The notes below the pieces were generated by a model. The model saw nothing but the letters and a program-made list of their open reading frames with translations, did not search any database and was not told the origin of the DNA. 64,000 nucleotides of DNA from RGIG3159 sp045640565 (GTDB taxonomy: Bacteria > Bacillota > Clostridia > Oscillospirales > Oscillospiraceae), in the NCBI GenBank assembly GCA_045640565.1, contig JAZUFG010000076.1:1-64000 (forward strand), in the 5' to 3' direction. Positions 32,964-40,737 of this stretch are shown one piece after another. Positions within the stretch are counted from its first letter, which is position 1. Each line of letters begins with the position of its first letter. Both the position numbers and the translations under genes were made by a program.

Positions 32964-35058
32964 CGGATACGGATGAGATTCGGGAAAGATAATTCTCTCC
33001 TACAATTTCGGATAAATCCAAATAATAAAGTCCATTTTTCTCCTCTTTTACTTGGAGAAAAACTACTGCAGATACAGCGCCGTAGTAATTACTTATGGTA
33101 CAATCATTTGGAAAAAGTAACTTATAAATATTGTTTTGACTAAAATAGAAGTATCTCAACTCTGTACAAGACTCTAAATTGACCTTCGAAAATTGATTAT
33201 TTGAAATATTGAGGTTGTACAAGTTCTTAGCGGAATTGAAATCAACCTCTTTCAACGCGTTGGAAGAACAATCTAGGGAAGTAACTGCGCAGGTGCTTGG
33301 CAGCAGCAAGGCTGCGATTTTGTTGTTTGAACAGTCTACACTAGATAATTTACTGTTCTTCCGCAAATCAAGCTGAGATAAATCACAGCCATAGCAATAT
33401 AGGGACTCTAATTCAGATAAGTCGCCCAAATCTAAAGATGAAATAGGTTGATTTTCACAATAGAGGTACTGAAGGTTTTCAAAATAGGAGATCCCTGTCA
33501 AGTCGCTAACTGTGCCCCAATTATCCCATGAATTTACCCTAACTTCCAAAACCGCCAGAGCTTCACTTTCAGAAAGATACCCATCGTGATCCGTATCAAA
33601 ATTTGTCAGGACATAATTTCTAAAATTATTATCCGGGAAGCTTTCCGCCGTAATTTCAACATTCAGATTCTTTTTCCCGCATTCTATGCAAACCCCAGAA
33701 ATATCGTATTGGTGTTCGCTAACCGCATATACGGCCTTCGGTGTAAATTCTGCTTCGTTTGAAACGATATGAACATAATCCCCAGGAATAAGAATCTCTC
33801 TTGTTTCCCAAAAATTGCGATTTGTTAAGGTAAAAATACAATTTGAGCTCTTATCAAAGAAATCAATAGTATTTGATTCATCTCCACAGTAATAAAAATA
33901 TTCTGGCAAAATCAAAAGGTAATCTGCCCCTAAATACGACAATTCACACTCGTGGCGCAAAACAGAAGCAGACGGACCGAGCTCCGTATACGAGATGTCC
34001 AACGCGGTTGAATTCAAAGGGGCAACAATTTCCTCTCTTGCCATCCCACAGCGGCTACATGTAAACAACTCTGTCCCCGTTGCCTTACATGATGGAGCCT
34101 TAGTTGTTACACCCACATTCCACGAATGTTCTCCTCCAAGCGCTGGGATGTATTCTGTTTCAACTCCTCCACATATTGAACAGAAACATTCCTTTCCTCC
34201 CTGGTCCTTGCATGTTGGGTTTGAATACACAGACCACTCCGACCAAATATGATCACAGATGCTTGTGAAATTACAATAATGGCTAACCCAAGTTAAGCAA
34301 GGGCAAGCATCGGAGTACTCGTCCATTAGGGTATTCCAGTTTTCTTCAGAGCCTCCATAGTAAAGGCGAGGACGTGAGTCAGAAAAAATAATCGCCTCAA
34401 ATGCAAGAGCCGATAGGCTGGCTGGAAGAAACAAATCTTTAAGACCTTCGCAATTTCGGAATGCCCAAGTTCCTATAGATGTAATTCCTTCGCTTATCGT
34501 CAGGGTTTTGAAACCAATGAGATTCCACGGCGTTTCTACAGGATTATGATTCATGCCTTTAACAATGTCATAACTCCAAATACTACCAGAACCGGATACC
34601 GTCATATTATGCTCGGAATCAATAACCCACGATGCACTTTCCCCGCAATTTCCACGAAAGGACCCATCTTTTTCTTGAAGGCTTTCAGCCGAAACTGTAA
34701 TCGTTATTTCCGAATCTGCGGGAGCACAGAATTTCTTTGATTCTCCAATTTGCAGAAAAAACATTAATGTCGCATCTGCTGAGTAATGGCTTCCAAAATT
34801 TTCTTCCACCCATACCCACTGATCACTTGCGGAAAACTTATATACTCCGACCTGATTAGCCGTGAAGGTATACTCTGTGTAAGGAAGTACTGTATTTTCG
34901 CCAAGAGATAATACGTTTTCTTCCACTTGAGCAGATAAAAGCAGGTTCTCATTCTCTGTTTCTGCTTTCTCTTCTATTGCAATAACTTGCAAAGGAAACA
35001 GAGATAGTATCATTACAAGCGCCAAACACAGCGCAATAGCCCGTTTCTTCATTGACAT
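32899..35058 (-). CDS. Secreted leucine-rich-repeat surface protein (dockerin displaced by a frameshift)
   Basis: Extracellular protein of 719 residues as read, with a signal peptide (residues 1-27). It has a BspA-like LRR unit (LTISEGITSIGTWAFRNCEG, about 190-225), two CxxC-containing segments of the kind found in clostridial surface proteins (FCSICGG, FTCSRCGMA), an EF-hand-like stretch FDTDHDGYLSESEA (about 505), and a second LRR block with SLDL/LDCSNN-type repeats (about 545-660). The frame stops at TAG 32901-32899, exactly where the next frame supplies the continuation and a dockerin. The region is visibly more AT-rich than its neighbours, which suggests acquisition by transfer. Confidence 0.75.
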   Translation of the reverse strand: MSMKKRAIALCLALVMILSLFPLQVIAIEEKAETENENLLLSAQVEENVLSLGENTVLPYTEYTFTANQVGVYKFSASDQWVWVEENFGSHYSADATLMFFLQIGESKKFCAPADSEITITVSAESLQEKDGSFRGNCGESASWVIDSEHNMTVSGSGSIWSYDIVKGMNHNPVETPWNLIGFKTLTISEGITSIGTWAFRNCEGLKDLFLPASLSALAFEAIIFSDSRPRLYYGGSEENWNTLMDEYSDACPCLTWVSHYCNFTSICDHIWSEWSVYSNPTCKDQGGKECFCSICGGVETEYIPALGGEHSWNVGVTTKAPSCKATGTELFTCSRCGMAREEIVAPLNSTALDISYTELGPSASVLRHECELSYLGADYLLILPEYFYYCGDESNTIDFFDKSSNCIFTLTNRNFWETREILIPGDYVHIVSNEAEFTPKAVYAVSEHQYDISGVCIECGKKNLNVEITAESFPDNNFRNYVLTNFDTDHDGYLSESEALAVLEVRVNSWDNWGTVSDLTGISYFENLQYLYCENQPISSLDLGDLSELESLYCYGCDLSQLDLRKNSKLSSVDCSNNKIAALLLPSTCAVTSLDCSSNALKEVDFNSAKNLYNLNISNNQFSKVNLESCTELRYFYFSQNNIYKLLFPNDCTISNYYGAVSAVVFLQVKEEKNGLYYLDLSEIVGENYLSRISSVSGGYYDSAAGAVILGSNAKSVS

Positions 35059-35223
35059 CCTCCATCGGCGTTTAGATACAATTCAGCAAAGAAATCATAA
35101 AAAGGAAAACAGGTTGGCATCCTCAAATACCAATACACCTTAATCCTTGGAACAAGAATGCTTATCTTGGTTTTTTCCTATCCTTGACGAACATGGATAT
35201 ACTCCAACTCATGGTAAATATAG

Positions 35224-35301
35224 CCCGAATACGGGCAATTGTCAATGTACGAACAATAAATTATTTTATTCCTTGTACAAAAATCAACGGGCGTATTCGG
35301 G
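35224..35301. promoter_or_regulatory. Nested inverted repeats around the XRE-gene promoter
   Basis: CCCGAATACG (35224-35233) is the exact inverse complement of CGTATTCGGG (35292-35301). Inside them TGTAC (35246-35250) mirrors GTACA (35275-35279). The arms straddle the plus-strand promoter and a possible minus-strand promoter (TTGTAC, 16 nt, TATTGT) pointing at the LRR gene. It is a good operator candidate for the adjacent small XRE regulator. The rest of 35059-35223 shows nothing clear. Confidence 0.5.
35239..35267 (+). promoter_or_regulatory. Promoter of the small XRE regulator
   Basis: TTGTCA (35239-35244) and TATTTT (35262-35267) with a 17-nt spacer, about 43 nt upstream of the start codon. 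It is overlapped by the inverted repeats described separately. Confidence 0.5.
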
Positions 35302-35309
35302 TGTGAAGG

Positions 35310-35513
35310 ATGATTTGCTTTGAAAAGTTATTCATAACAATGAAAGAGCGCGGAATATCACAGTATAAGCTTATAAAAGAGTATAAAATAAGCACAGGGC
35401 AACTTGACCGCCTGCGCAAGAATGAAAATATAAGCACCTATACTCTGAATCAGTTATGCAAGATTCTTGATTGTTCGCTGGAAGATATTGCAGAGTATAA
35501 AAAGGACCCTTAG
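35310..35513 (+). CDS. Small XRE-family transcriptional regulator
   Basis: A 67-residue stand-alone helix-turn-helix of the Cro/XRE type: MKERGISQYKLIKEYKIS, then STGQLDRLRKNENIS as recognition helix, and LCKILDCSLEDIAEY. This N-terminus is common among tiny XRE regulators of Clostridia that begin MIxxxxL, which supports the start at 35310 although GAAGG sits very close to it. It is transcribed away from the LRR-dockerin gene and may regulate that gene and itself through the palindromes between them. Confidence 0.8.
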   Translation: MICFEKLFITMKERGISQYKLIKEYKISTGQLDRLRKNENISTYTLNQLCKILDCSLEDIAEYKKDP

Positions 35514-35515
35514 CT

Positions 35516-35614
35516 TTGATAGCAGTTGGAAATGAAAAACGTTACGGCAAGCAAAAAACAAAAGGTATTTTACTCAGCGACATTATGCAGTGGCAAGAAT
35601 GGAAGGACGGATAG
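35516..35614 (+). other. Possible 32-codon ORF or gene remnant after the XRE gene
   Basis: A TTG-initiated open frame directly behind the XRE stop reads LIAVGNEKRYGKQKTKGILL and ends QWQEWKDG. The composition is protein-like but I do not recognise it and no ribosome binding site is evident. It could be the tail of a lost gene. It ends inside the following terminator. Confidence 0.25.
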
Positions 35615-35657
35615 GCAAAGGCGAGAGGATACGGTACCCTCTCGCCTTTGCTTTTTT
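35615..35657 (+). terminator. Strong intrinsic terminator after the XRE gene
   Basis: GCAAAGGCGAGAGG (35615-35628) pairs perfectly over 14 bp with CCTCTCGCCTTTGC (35638-35651) around a 9-nt loop, followed by TTTTTT. Confidence 0.9.
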
Positions 35658-35679
35658 CCGCTTCCGGAATTCCATAAAA

Positions 35680-35990
35680 TGCTGAAAAGGGGAGAATTGG
35701 GGTGAGGCTGGGTGAGGCAAAGCCACAGAAACTCTACCACGAAAAAGCTAGATATATCAAGGACTTTTGAGATTTTGGTAGAGGAAGTAGAGGCATTTTC
35801 AAGTTCTCGCGCGAGCTCAAAATAGGCAGTTCCCGGAAATGGGTGTGGGGAAAAATAAAAATAGGCAGGAGAATTTCAGATTACTTCTACTTCCTCTACC
35901 TAAATACGGAAATTCCTTGCGGCATAAGAGAAAACATAGGTAGAGGCAATCCGGGTGATCTTCACCTCAAGCTCACCCTGCTTCGACCCT
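35680..35990. repeat. Dispersed structured non-coding element, copy B (GGTAGAGG type)
   Basis: Shares its framework with the element at 27330-27656 (CGAAAAAGCTA, ATATATCAA, GATTTTGGTAG, TTCTCGCG, GGAAATGGGT, GCGGCATAAG). Here the inner arms are GGTAGAGGAAGTAGAGG (35777-35793) and ACTTCTACTTCCTCTACC (35883-35900), complementary but for one base, instead of the GTAGCAG-type arms of copy A. The outer arms also differ: GGGTGAGG units at 35700-35718 face CACCTC and CTCACCC at 35963-35979. The central CTCGCGCGAG is a perfect palindrome. No gene is seen in this interval. Confidence 0.65.
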
Positions 35991-36013
35991 GAATCCTTGT
36001 GATCGCCGCAATC

Positions 36014-36053
36014 GCAAAGAAAAGGCATAGCCGATCCTGTGATCGACCATGCC
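36014..36053 (-). terminator. Intrinsic terminator of the AcnX/membrane-protein operon
   Basis: On the minus strand GGCATGGTCGATC and GATCGGCTATGCC pair over 13 positions (two G-U) around ACAG, followed by TTTTCTTTG. It lies 68 nt after the stop at 36121. A second small GC hairpin (GCTGCG/CGCAGC) is found near 36090. Confidence 0.75.
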
Positions 36054-36120
36054 TTGATGCTGTATCCATATAAAGGGGCCCGCTGCGATCCGCAGCTGCC
36101 CTTAAGGGTCATTCAAACGA

Positions 36121-36696
36121 TTACTTGGAGCCTCTGGCTGCCTTATCCTTGTACTTGATCAGAATCATGAAGAAAGCAGCCAATGCCATGAAGAATGCGG
36201 GAACACCGATGCAGCGGAGATAGAACTTCACGCCCATGGGATTGATAAAGGCATAGACAACGGAGATCAAAGCCAGAGCGGTGGCAACCAGGCAGCAGAG
36301 AACGGAGTTCTTCTTGCCGAAATCCTTGCAGAAAGCCAGCATGCAGAGAACTGCAAAGGAGATGGTAAGCTGCGCGATATAGAGGGTGGCAAATGCCTTG
36401 CCGGTCTCTTCGACGGAATTGACACTGGCCAGAATATTCACGAAGATGGCAATGGCAAAAACTACCAGGGCGAGCTTATAATCCTCTGCCGCGTCCTTCT
36501 TGCCGCCGCGAAGGATATAGAGCACGGCATACATGAATGCGAGCATATAGAATGCAAAAGAGAAATCAGAGAGGGCGCCTCCGCCATTATCAATCATGCC
36601 GAAGACCACGAGAACTGCAGCGATAAAGCCGATAATAGAAGCGGCAATCGTTGCAACATTCAACCCCTGATGAGCCGGTTTCTGATTAGGTTCCAT
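36121..36696 (-). CDS. Uncharacterised six-helix membrane protein
   Basis: A 191-residue protein with about six hydrophobic segments (for example ATIAASIIGFIAAVLVVFGM, LALVVFAIAIFVNILASV, VPAFFMALAAFFMILI) and a basic C-terminus (KYKDKAARGSK). I do not recognise a family. It is the last gene downstream of the aconitase X and enoate-reductase-like genes, separated by about 140 nt, so it may belong to their unit, for example as a transporter for the substrate; this is only a suggestion. Confidence 0.7.
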   Translation of the reverse strand: MEPNQKPAHQGLNVATIAASIIGFIAAVLVVFGMIDNGGGALSDFSFAFYMLAFMYAVLYILRGGKKDAAEDYKLALVVFAIAIFVNILASVNSVEETGKAFATLYIAQLTISFAVLCMLAFCKDFGKKNSVLCCLVATALALISVVYAFINPMGVKFYLRCIGVPAFFMALAAFFMILIKYKDKAARGSK

Positions 36697-36839
36697 AATT
36701 CTTTTCCTTTCCTTTGAACGTCATGCGCTCACTTGCTCGTATTACTATATACCTATCTCGCTGATTCTGCAAGGTTTTTTTTCATAATAGGGCATTTCCC
36801 CCCGAAAAAAGAATCCATTTAAAGAAAGCGGGCCGCATT

Positions 36840-37304
36840 CTAGTCAACCGTTACCGTTCCATCCTCAGAAACGGTAATCATCATATCATCCTTTACATAG
36901 TCCAAAAATTCCTGACCCAGGCAGTCAACGGTGACCAAAGGTTCCTCACACCAGTTGGCTGCAAGGACAGCGCCTGCTGCCGCCAGAGAGTCAATATGCT
37001 CCGAGAAAAGGAGGCAGGAGGGACATTTTCCCATGGACTTGGCAGCAAAGAGAACCATGCCGCCGGTGGTGGAGCCAATGGTCTGGGGCAGGCAGAGGGC
37101 CTTGCCCATCATGGGCTTGCGGTAAAGATCCAGGTTGTTCTGGTCATCGCATTCCACATGCTGATATTTCTTTCCGATAATGGGAAGTTCCCCGAACTGA
37201 AGGGCACCCTGAAAGGAAGCCAGGGTATTAAAACCGCCGTGGGAAACAAGGGCGGGAGCTTTGCAGGTTCCTGCAACGACCGGACGGCCTTTAAACTGCT
37301 TCAT
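36840..37304 (-). CDS. Aconitase X small subunit (swivel domain, DUF126)
   Basis: Small subunit of a heteromeric aconitase X dehydratase, 154 residues. The family's GSxxG motif with its catalytic-type serine is seen in QTIGSTTGGMVLFAAKSMG, and the N-terminal FKGRPVVAGTCKAPALVS is characteristic. Its gene starts 6 nt after the stop of the large-subunit gene. Known aconitase X enzymes dehydrate cis-3-hydroxy-L-proline or mevalonate 5-phosphate; which, if either, applies here cannot be told from the sequence. Confidence 0.85.
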   Translation of the reverse strand: MKQFKGRPVVAGTCKAPALVSHGGFNTLASFQGALQFGELPIIGKKYQHVECDDQNNLDLYRKPMMGKALCLPQTIGSTTGGMVLFAAKSMGKCPSCLLFSEHIDSLAAAGAVLAANWCEEPLVTVDCLGQEFLDYVKDDMMITVSEDGTVTVD

Positions 37305-37310
37305 TTTATT

Positions 37311-38579
37311 TTACCTCCTTGTGATCAGGGAGAGAATCTCTTCATCCGGATAGTAGCGGGCCGTGGTATAGGTCCTCAACTTGTTGGAGTTGGTGGCGAC
37401 AGCCATTTTCTTTGCCAGGGGGTTATTCATATACATCAGGGGGCAAATATTGCTGAGCACGATCCCCGTGGCTTCCAGTTCCTTGGCAAGAGGAGTCTTC
37501 TCAAAAGCTTCCTTGACACCGGGAGCGCAGGTGAAGACCGTGGGGACCGAAACCTTGCTGCGGCCGCTCTTCCTGAGAGCTTCCTGCACCTTCTCCGTCC
37601 ACTCCTTCAGCTGGGGCAGGGAGAGATGGGGGCAGCCCACGAAGCAAAGCTGGGCTTTGGCAGAGGGATCCTTCCACATAACGGGATAGCTCTTGCGGAC
37701 TCTTTCCAGTTCCGCATCGTCGATCACATAGACACGGGCGTTCTCGGCGATCAAGGATTCTCCCTGCTCCAGGGCTTCGGGAGTCAGGTTTTCAATGTGA
37801 TAGAGGCCCACTGCGCCGTTGGAGGCGGTGGCTGCACCGAAATCCTTCAGGTAAGCGCAGGTCTCTTCCGTGAGCTCGGTACCCAGCCAGCGGTCCAGGC
37901 CCTTGATATAGGGAACATCCTCCATGACCTTCATACCGATGGCAGAACCCAGGATCTGGGCCGTGGGCTTCTTTTCGCATTTGACCTCCACGATCCAGGT
38001 GGCTTTTCTTCCCGCATCCGTCAGAAGGCCAAAATAGGGAACATAGCCCGCAATGGAGCCGAAAAGCTCAATGATACCGGAATTTCGGTTGCAGCGGGCA
38101 CCCAAAACAGAGTTTGCATAGACAACGGCGGAGGATTCCGCCCAGGAAAGGACCTCCCCCTTCTCGGGGCGGTTGCCGACCTCATCCAGATAGCAGGTGC
38201 AGGTATAGGCCTTGCTGTCCAGCAGCCCCAGCTTTTCAAGCTGCGCATCATAGCTATCCTGCGCGGAGTACATGAACTTTTTAAAGACAAAGTCCTTCAG
38301 GAAATCGGAGGGAACCTTGGGATCCAGGGGTTTGGGGTCCACTGTGAACTTCTGCCCGGAAACGGCCCCTTCCGCGATCAGCTTATCCATCATGGCATAG
38401 ACTGGCTTGAGTACGCCCAGGCCGAAGGAGGTGACCAGATGCCCCATTTTTCCGGTTACGGGAACCATCTTTTCCGCACCGAAGGCATCGCCGTACATCA
38501 CCAGGGTCTTCCAGACCTTGGCCATGGCCTCACCCTTGGAGCCATTCAGAATCGCTTGCTGTTCTTCTGTTAAATACAT
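37311..38579 (-). CDS. Aconitase X catalytic large subunit (DUF521)
   Basis: Large subunit of aconitase X, 422 residues, expected to hold the iron-sulfur site. N-terminal YLTEEQQAILNGSKGEAMAK is the family opening; NSVLGARCNRNSGIIELFGS, CFVGCPHLSLPQL and GIVLSNICPLMYMNNPLAKK carry the conserved Cys positions. The usual GARTNR box reads GARCNR here, an extra cysteine worth noting. It sits between the flavin enzyme gene (17 nt) and the small-subunit gene (6 nt), so all three are probably co-transcribed. A dehydration followed by flavin-dependent reduction of the double bond would be a logical pathway; this is inference. Confidence 0.87.
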   Translation of the reverse strand: MYLTEEQQAILNGSKGEAMAKVWKTLVMYGDAFGAEKMVPVTGKMGHLVTSFGLGVLKPVYAMMDKLIAEGAVSGQKFTVDPKPLDPKVPSDFLKDFVFKKFMYSAQDSYDAQLEKLGLLDSKAYTCTCYLDEVGNRPEKGEVLSWAESSAVVYANSVLGARCNRNSGIIELFGSIAGYVPYFGLLTDAGRKATWIVEVKCEKKPTAQILGSAIGMKVMEDVPYIKGLDRWLGTELTEETCAYLKDFGAATASNGAVGLYHIENLTPEALEQGESLIAENARVYVIDDAELERVRKSYPVMWKDPSAKAQLCFVGCPHLSLPQLKEWTEKVQEALRKSGRSKVSVPTVFTCAPGVKEAFEKTPLAKELEATGIVLSNICPLMYMNNPLAKKMAVATNSNKLRTYTTARYYPDEEILSLITRR

Positions 38580-38595
38580 GGCTGTTCTCCTTTTT

Positions 38596-40653
38596 CTAAA
38601 TCTTCATGGCAACTTCATAAGCGCGCCAAATGACGGAGCGCAGGTTGCCCACTGCTTTGCAGTCGCCTACCAGATAGACATTCTTTCCCTCTTCCGCCAG
38701 GGGGTTGGGTTTATAGCCGACACAGCCAATCACGCTGTCGCAGGGAAGCTCAAAGCTTTTTCCTGCCTTATCTTCACAGACGATGGAGCCCTCCCGGACT
38801 TCCTTCAGAGCGCTTTCCAGGTAGGTCGGGACCTGATTGAGGGCAAACCATTCCCGGAGATAGGAGGAGTTGGCCAGGCAGACACCCTTCTGGCTCACCA
38901 GATCGTCTTTCATCTCCACGATGATGGGTTTCTTGCCCTGGAGCGCCAGCTCATAGGCAATTTCACAGCCTGTGAGACCGCCGCCGATGACCGCTACCGT
39001 CTCCCCGACGGACTTCTCGCCCCTCAGGAATTCACAGCCCTCTATGATCTTCTCATAGCCAGGAACACTGCGGAGGACCACAGGCTTGGAGCCGGTGGCG
39101 ACAATAACCGATTCTCCCGCAAAGACACCAATGTCCTTGATCTCGTCATGCAGACGGACCTCGATCTCCAGCTTTTCCATTTCTCTCCGATACCAGGCCA
39201 GAAGATCTCTGAGTTTGCCCTTGTAGCTTTCCGCAGAGGCAGGGATGAAGGTACCTCCCAGAAGATCGGACTTTTCGTGGATGATGGGCTTGTGGCCCCG
39301 GAGTTTCAGCACACGGGCAGCTTCCATTCCTCCGATACCGCCGCCGATAATATGGACGGTTTTGGGAGATTGCGTCTTCTTTATATAGTGCTTGCCCCAC
39401 TGCATCGTTTCCGCATTGACGGCACAGCGAGCCAAATGGAGACTGTCTCCCAGATCCTGATCGTTGGCAACGCCCTTATAGTGGCACATATTGAAGCAGC
39501 CGTTGTGGCAGAGGATACAGGGGCGAATGTCCTCTTCCCTGCCCTCCATGAGCTTGGTGACCCACTCCCAATCCGCCAGGAACTGGCGGGCAAAGCCTGC
39601 GCCATCCAGCTTTCCGGCGGCAATGGAGGCCGCCGCCGCTCTGGGATCCAGTCGGCCGGCAGCAACCACGGGCTTATCGGTGAAATTCTTGATATGCTCC
39701 ACATCGGCCAGGTTGCAGTTTTCCGGCATATACACGGGAGGATGGGCCCAATACCAGGCATCGTAGGTGCCGTTATCACAGTTGAACATATCGTAGCCCG
39801 CATCGGAGAGGTATTTAATGGCCTTTTCGGACTCTTCCATATCCCGGCCCACTTCCGTATAATCCTCGCCGGGAAGCGCGCCCTGACGGAAGCCCTTGGT
39901 CTTGGAAAGCACGCTATAACGGAGGGAGACGGGGAAATCTTCCCCGCAGGCCTTTTTGATGGCCTTGACGATTTCTGCGGCAAAACGGTAGCGATTCTCG
40001 AAGGAGCCGCCGTATTCGTCCGTCCGCTTATTGACATAATTCAGCGTAAACTGGTCCAGAAGGTAGCCTTCGTGAACGGCATGGACCTCTACGCCGTCCA
40101 CACCGGCATCCTTGCAAAGCTTGGCAGACTTGGCAAAGGCATCTATGAACTCCTGGATCTCCTCCTTGCTGAGGGCCCTGGATGGAACCTTATCCGACCA
40201 GCGGTTCGGAGAAGGGCTGGCAGAAGCCGTGATCTTATCCAGGTCCATGAAGGGCTTGCTGACCACGCGAAGCGCCGGGTTGGAATAGAGCTTTTCCATC
40301 ATGCCCGAAACGGTGAATGAACGGCCGAAACCGGCTGTGAGCTGAATAAAGAGCTTGGCGCCGGTTTTGTGGAACGCGGGCATCCATTTTTTCAGATCCT
40401 CATACATTTTCTTGTTCTTATGGAGCCACTGGCCGAACATGGGATTGTAGACAGGCTGGCAGCCGGGAAGTACCAATCCGCAGTTATTTTCGGCAACGGT
40501 TTGGATGAATTTTGCGCCGTCCCGGTCAAAATGGTTCACTTCCATCCAGCCGAAGAGGTCTGTGCCGCCCATACTGGTGAGCACGATGCGGTTTTTGATT
40601 TCACAATTTCCGATTTTCCAGGGGGTAAACAGGGGCTGAAGCTTTTCGTCCAT
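38596..40653 (-). CDS. Enoate-reductase/2,4-dienoyl-CoA reductase-like flavoprotein
   Basis: An iron-sulfur flavoenzyme of 685 residues in the Old Yellow Enzyme group that also includes FadH, BaiCD and the 2-enoate reductases. The N-terminal FMN TIM barrel (about 1-340) has KNRIVLTSMGG and GVDGVEVHAVHEGYLLDQF. The 4Fe-4S site is CILCHNGCFNMC with a further Cys about 19 residues on. The C-terminal part binds FAD/NAD(P) (HIIGGGIGGMEAARVL; VIGGGLTGCEIAYEL). Length matches the family (about 640-690). AAGGAGG precedes the ATG. It is followed by the aconitase X genes. The substrate is unknown. Confidence 0.88.
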   Translation of the reverse strand: MDEKLQPLFTPWKIGNCEIKNRIVLTSMGGTDLFGWMEVNHFDRDGAKFIQTVAENNCGLVLPGCQPVYNPMFGQWLHKNKKMYEDLKKWMPAFHKTGAKLFIQLTAGFGRSFTVSGMMEKLYSNPALRVVSKPFMDLDKITASASPSPNRWSDKVPSRALSKEEIQEFIDAFAKSAKLCKDAGVDGVEVHAVHEGYLLDQFTLNYVNKRTDEYGGSFENRYRFAAEIVKAIKKACGEDFPVSLRYSVLSKTKGFRQGALPGEDYTEVGRDMEESEKAIKYLSDAGYDMFNCDNGTYDAWYWAHPPVYMPENCNLADVEHIKNFTDKPVVAAGRLDPRAAAASIAAGKLDGAGFARQFLADWEWVTKLMEGREEDIRPCILCHNGCFNMCHYKGVANDQDLGDSLHLARCAVNAETMQWGKHYIKKTQSPKTVHIIGGGIGGMEAARVLKLRGHKPIIHEKSDLLGGTFIPASAESYKGKLRDLLAWYRREMEKLEIEVRLHDEIKDIGVFAGESVIVATGSKPVVLRSVPGYEKIIEGCEFLRGEKSVGETVAVIGGGLTGCEIAYELALQGKKPIIVEMKDDLVSQKGVCLANSSYLREWFALNQVPTYLESALKEVREGSIVCEDKAGKSFELPCDSVIGCVGYKPNPLAEEGKNVYLVGDCKAVGNLRSVIWRAYEVAMKI

Positions 40654-40699
40654 CGTTATTTCCTCCTTATCTTTTCTTTTTTATCAACCATAAACCATA

Positions 40700-40729
40700 A
40701 AATAAAAGGGCAGAAAAATCTGCCCTTTT
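40700..40729. terminator. Terminator after malic enzyme
   Basis: AAAAGGGCAG pairs with CTGCCCTTTT around a short A/T loop (40704-40729) with T-rich flanks on the minus strand (ATTTTAT). It lies just after the malic enzyme stop and 47 nt before the flavoenzyme gene. It can work in both directions. Confidence 0.8.
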
Positions 40730-40737
40730 GTGTTTGA

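Noticed and set aside
35900..36112. 70-codon minus-strand ORF between copy B and the membrane-protein gene
   Set aside because: It runs through a terminator hairpin and repeat sequence, with no protein-like composition.
38407..40320. 637-codon plus-strand ORF
   Set aside because: Antisense to the enoate-reductase-like gene, without domain-like sequence.
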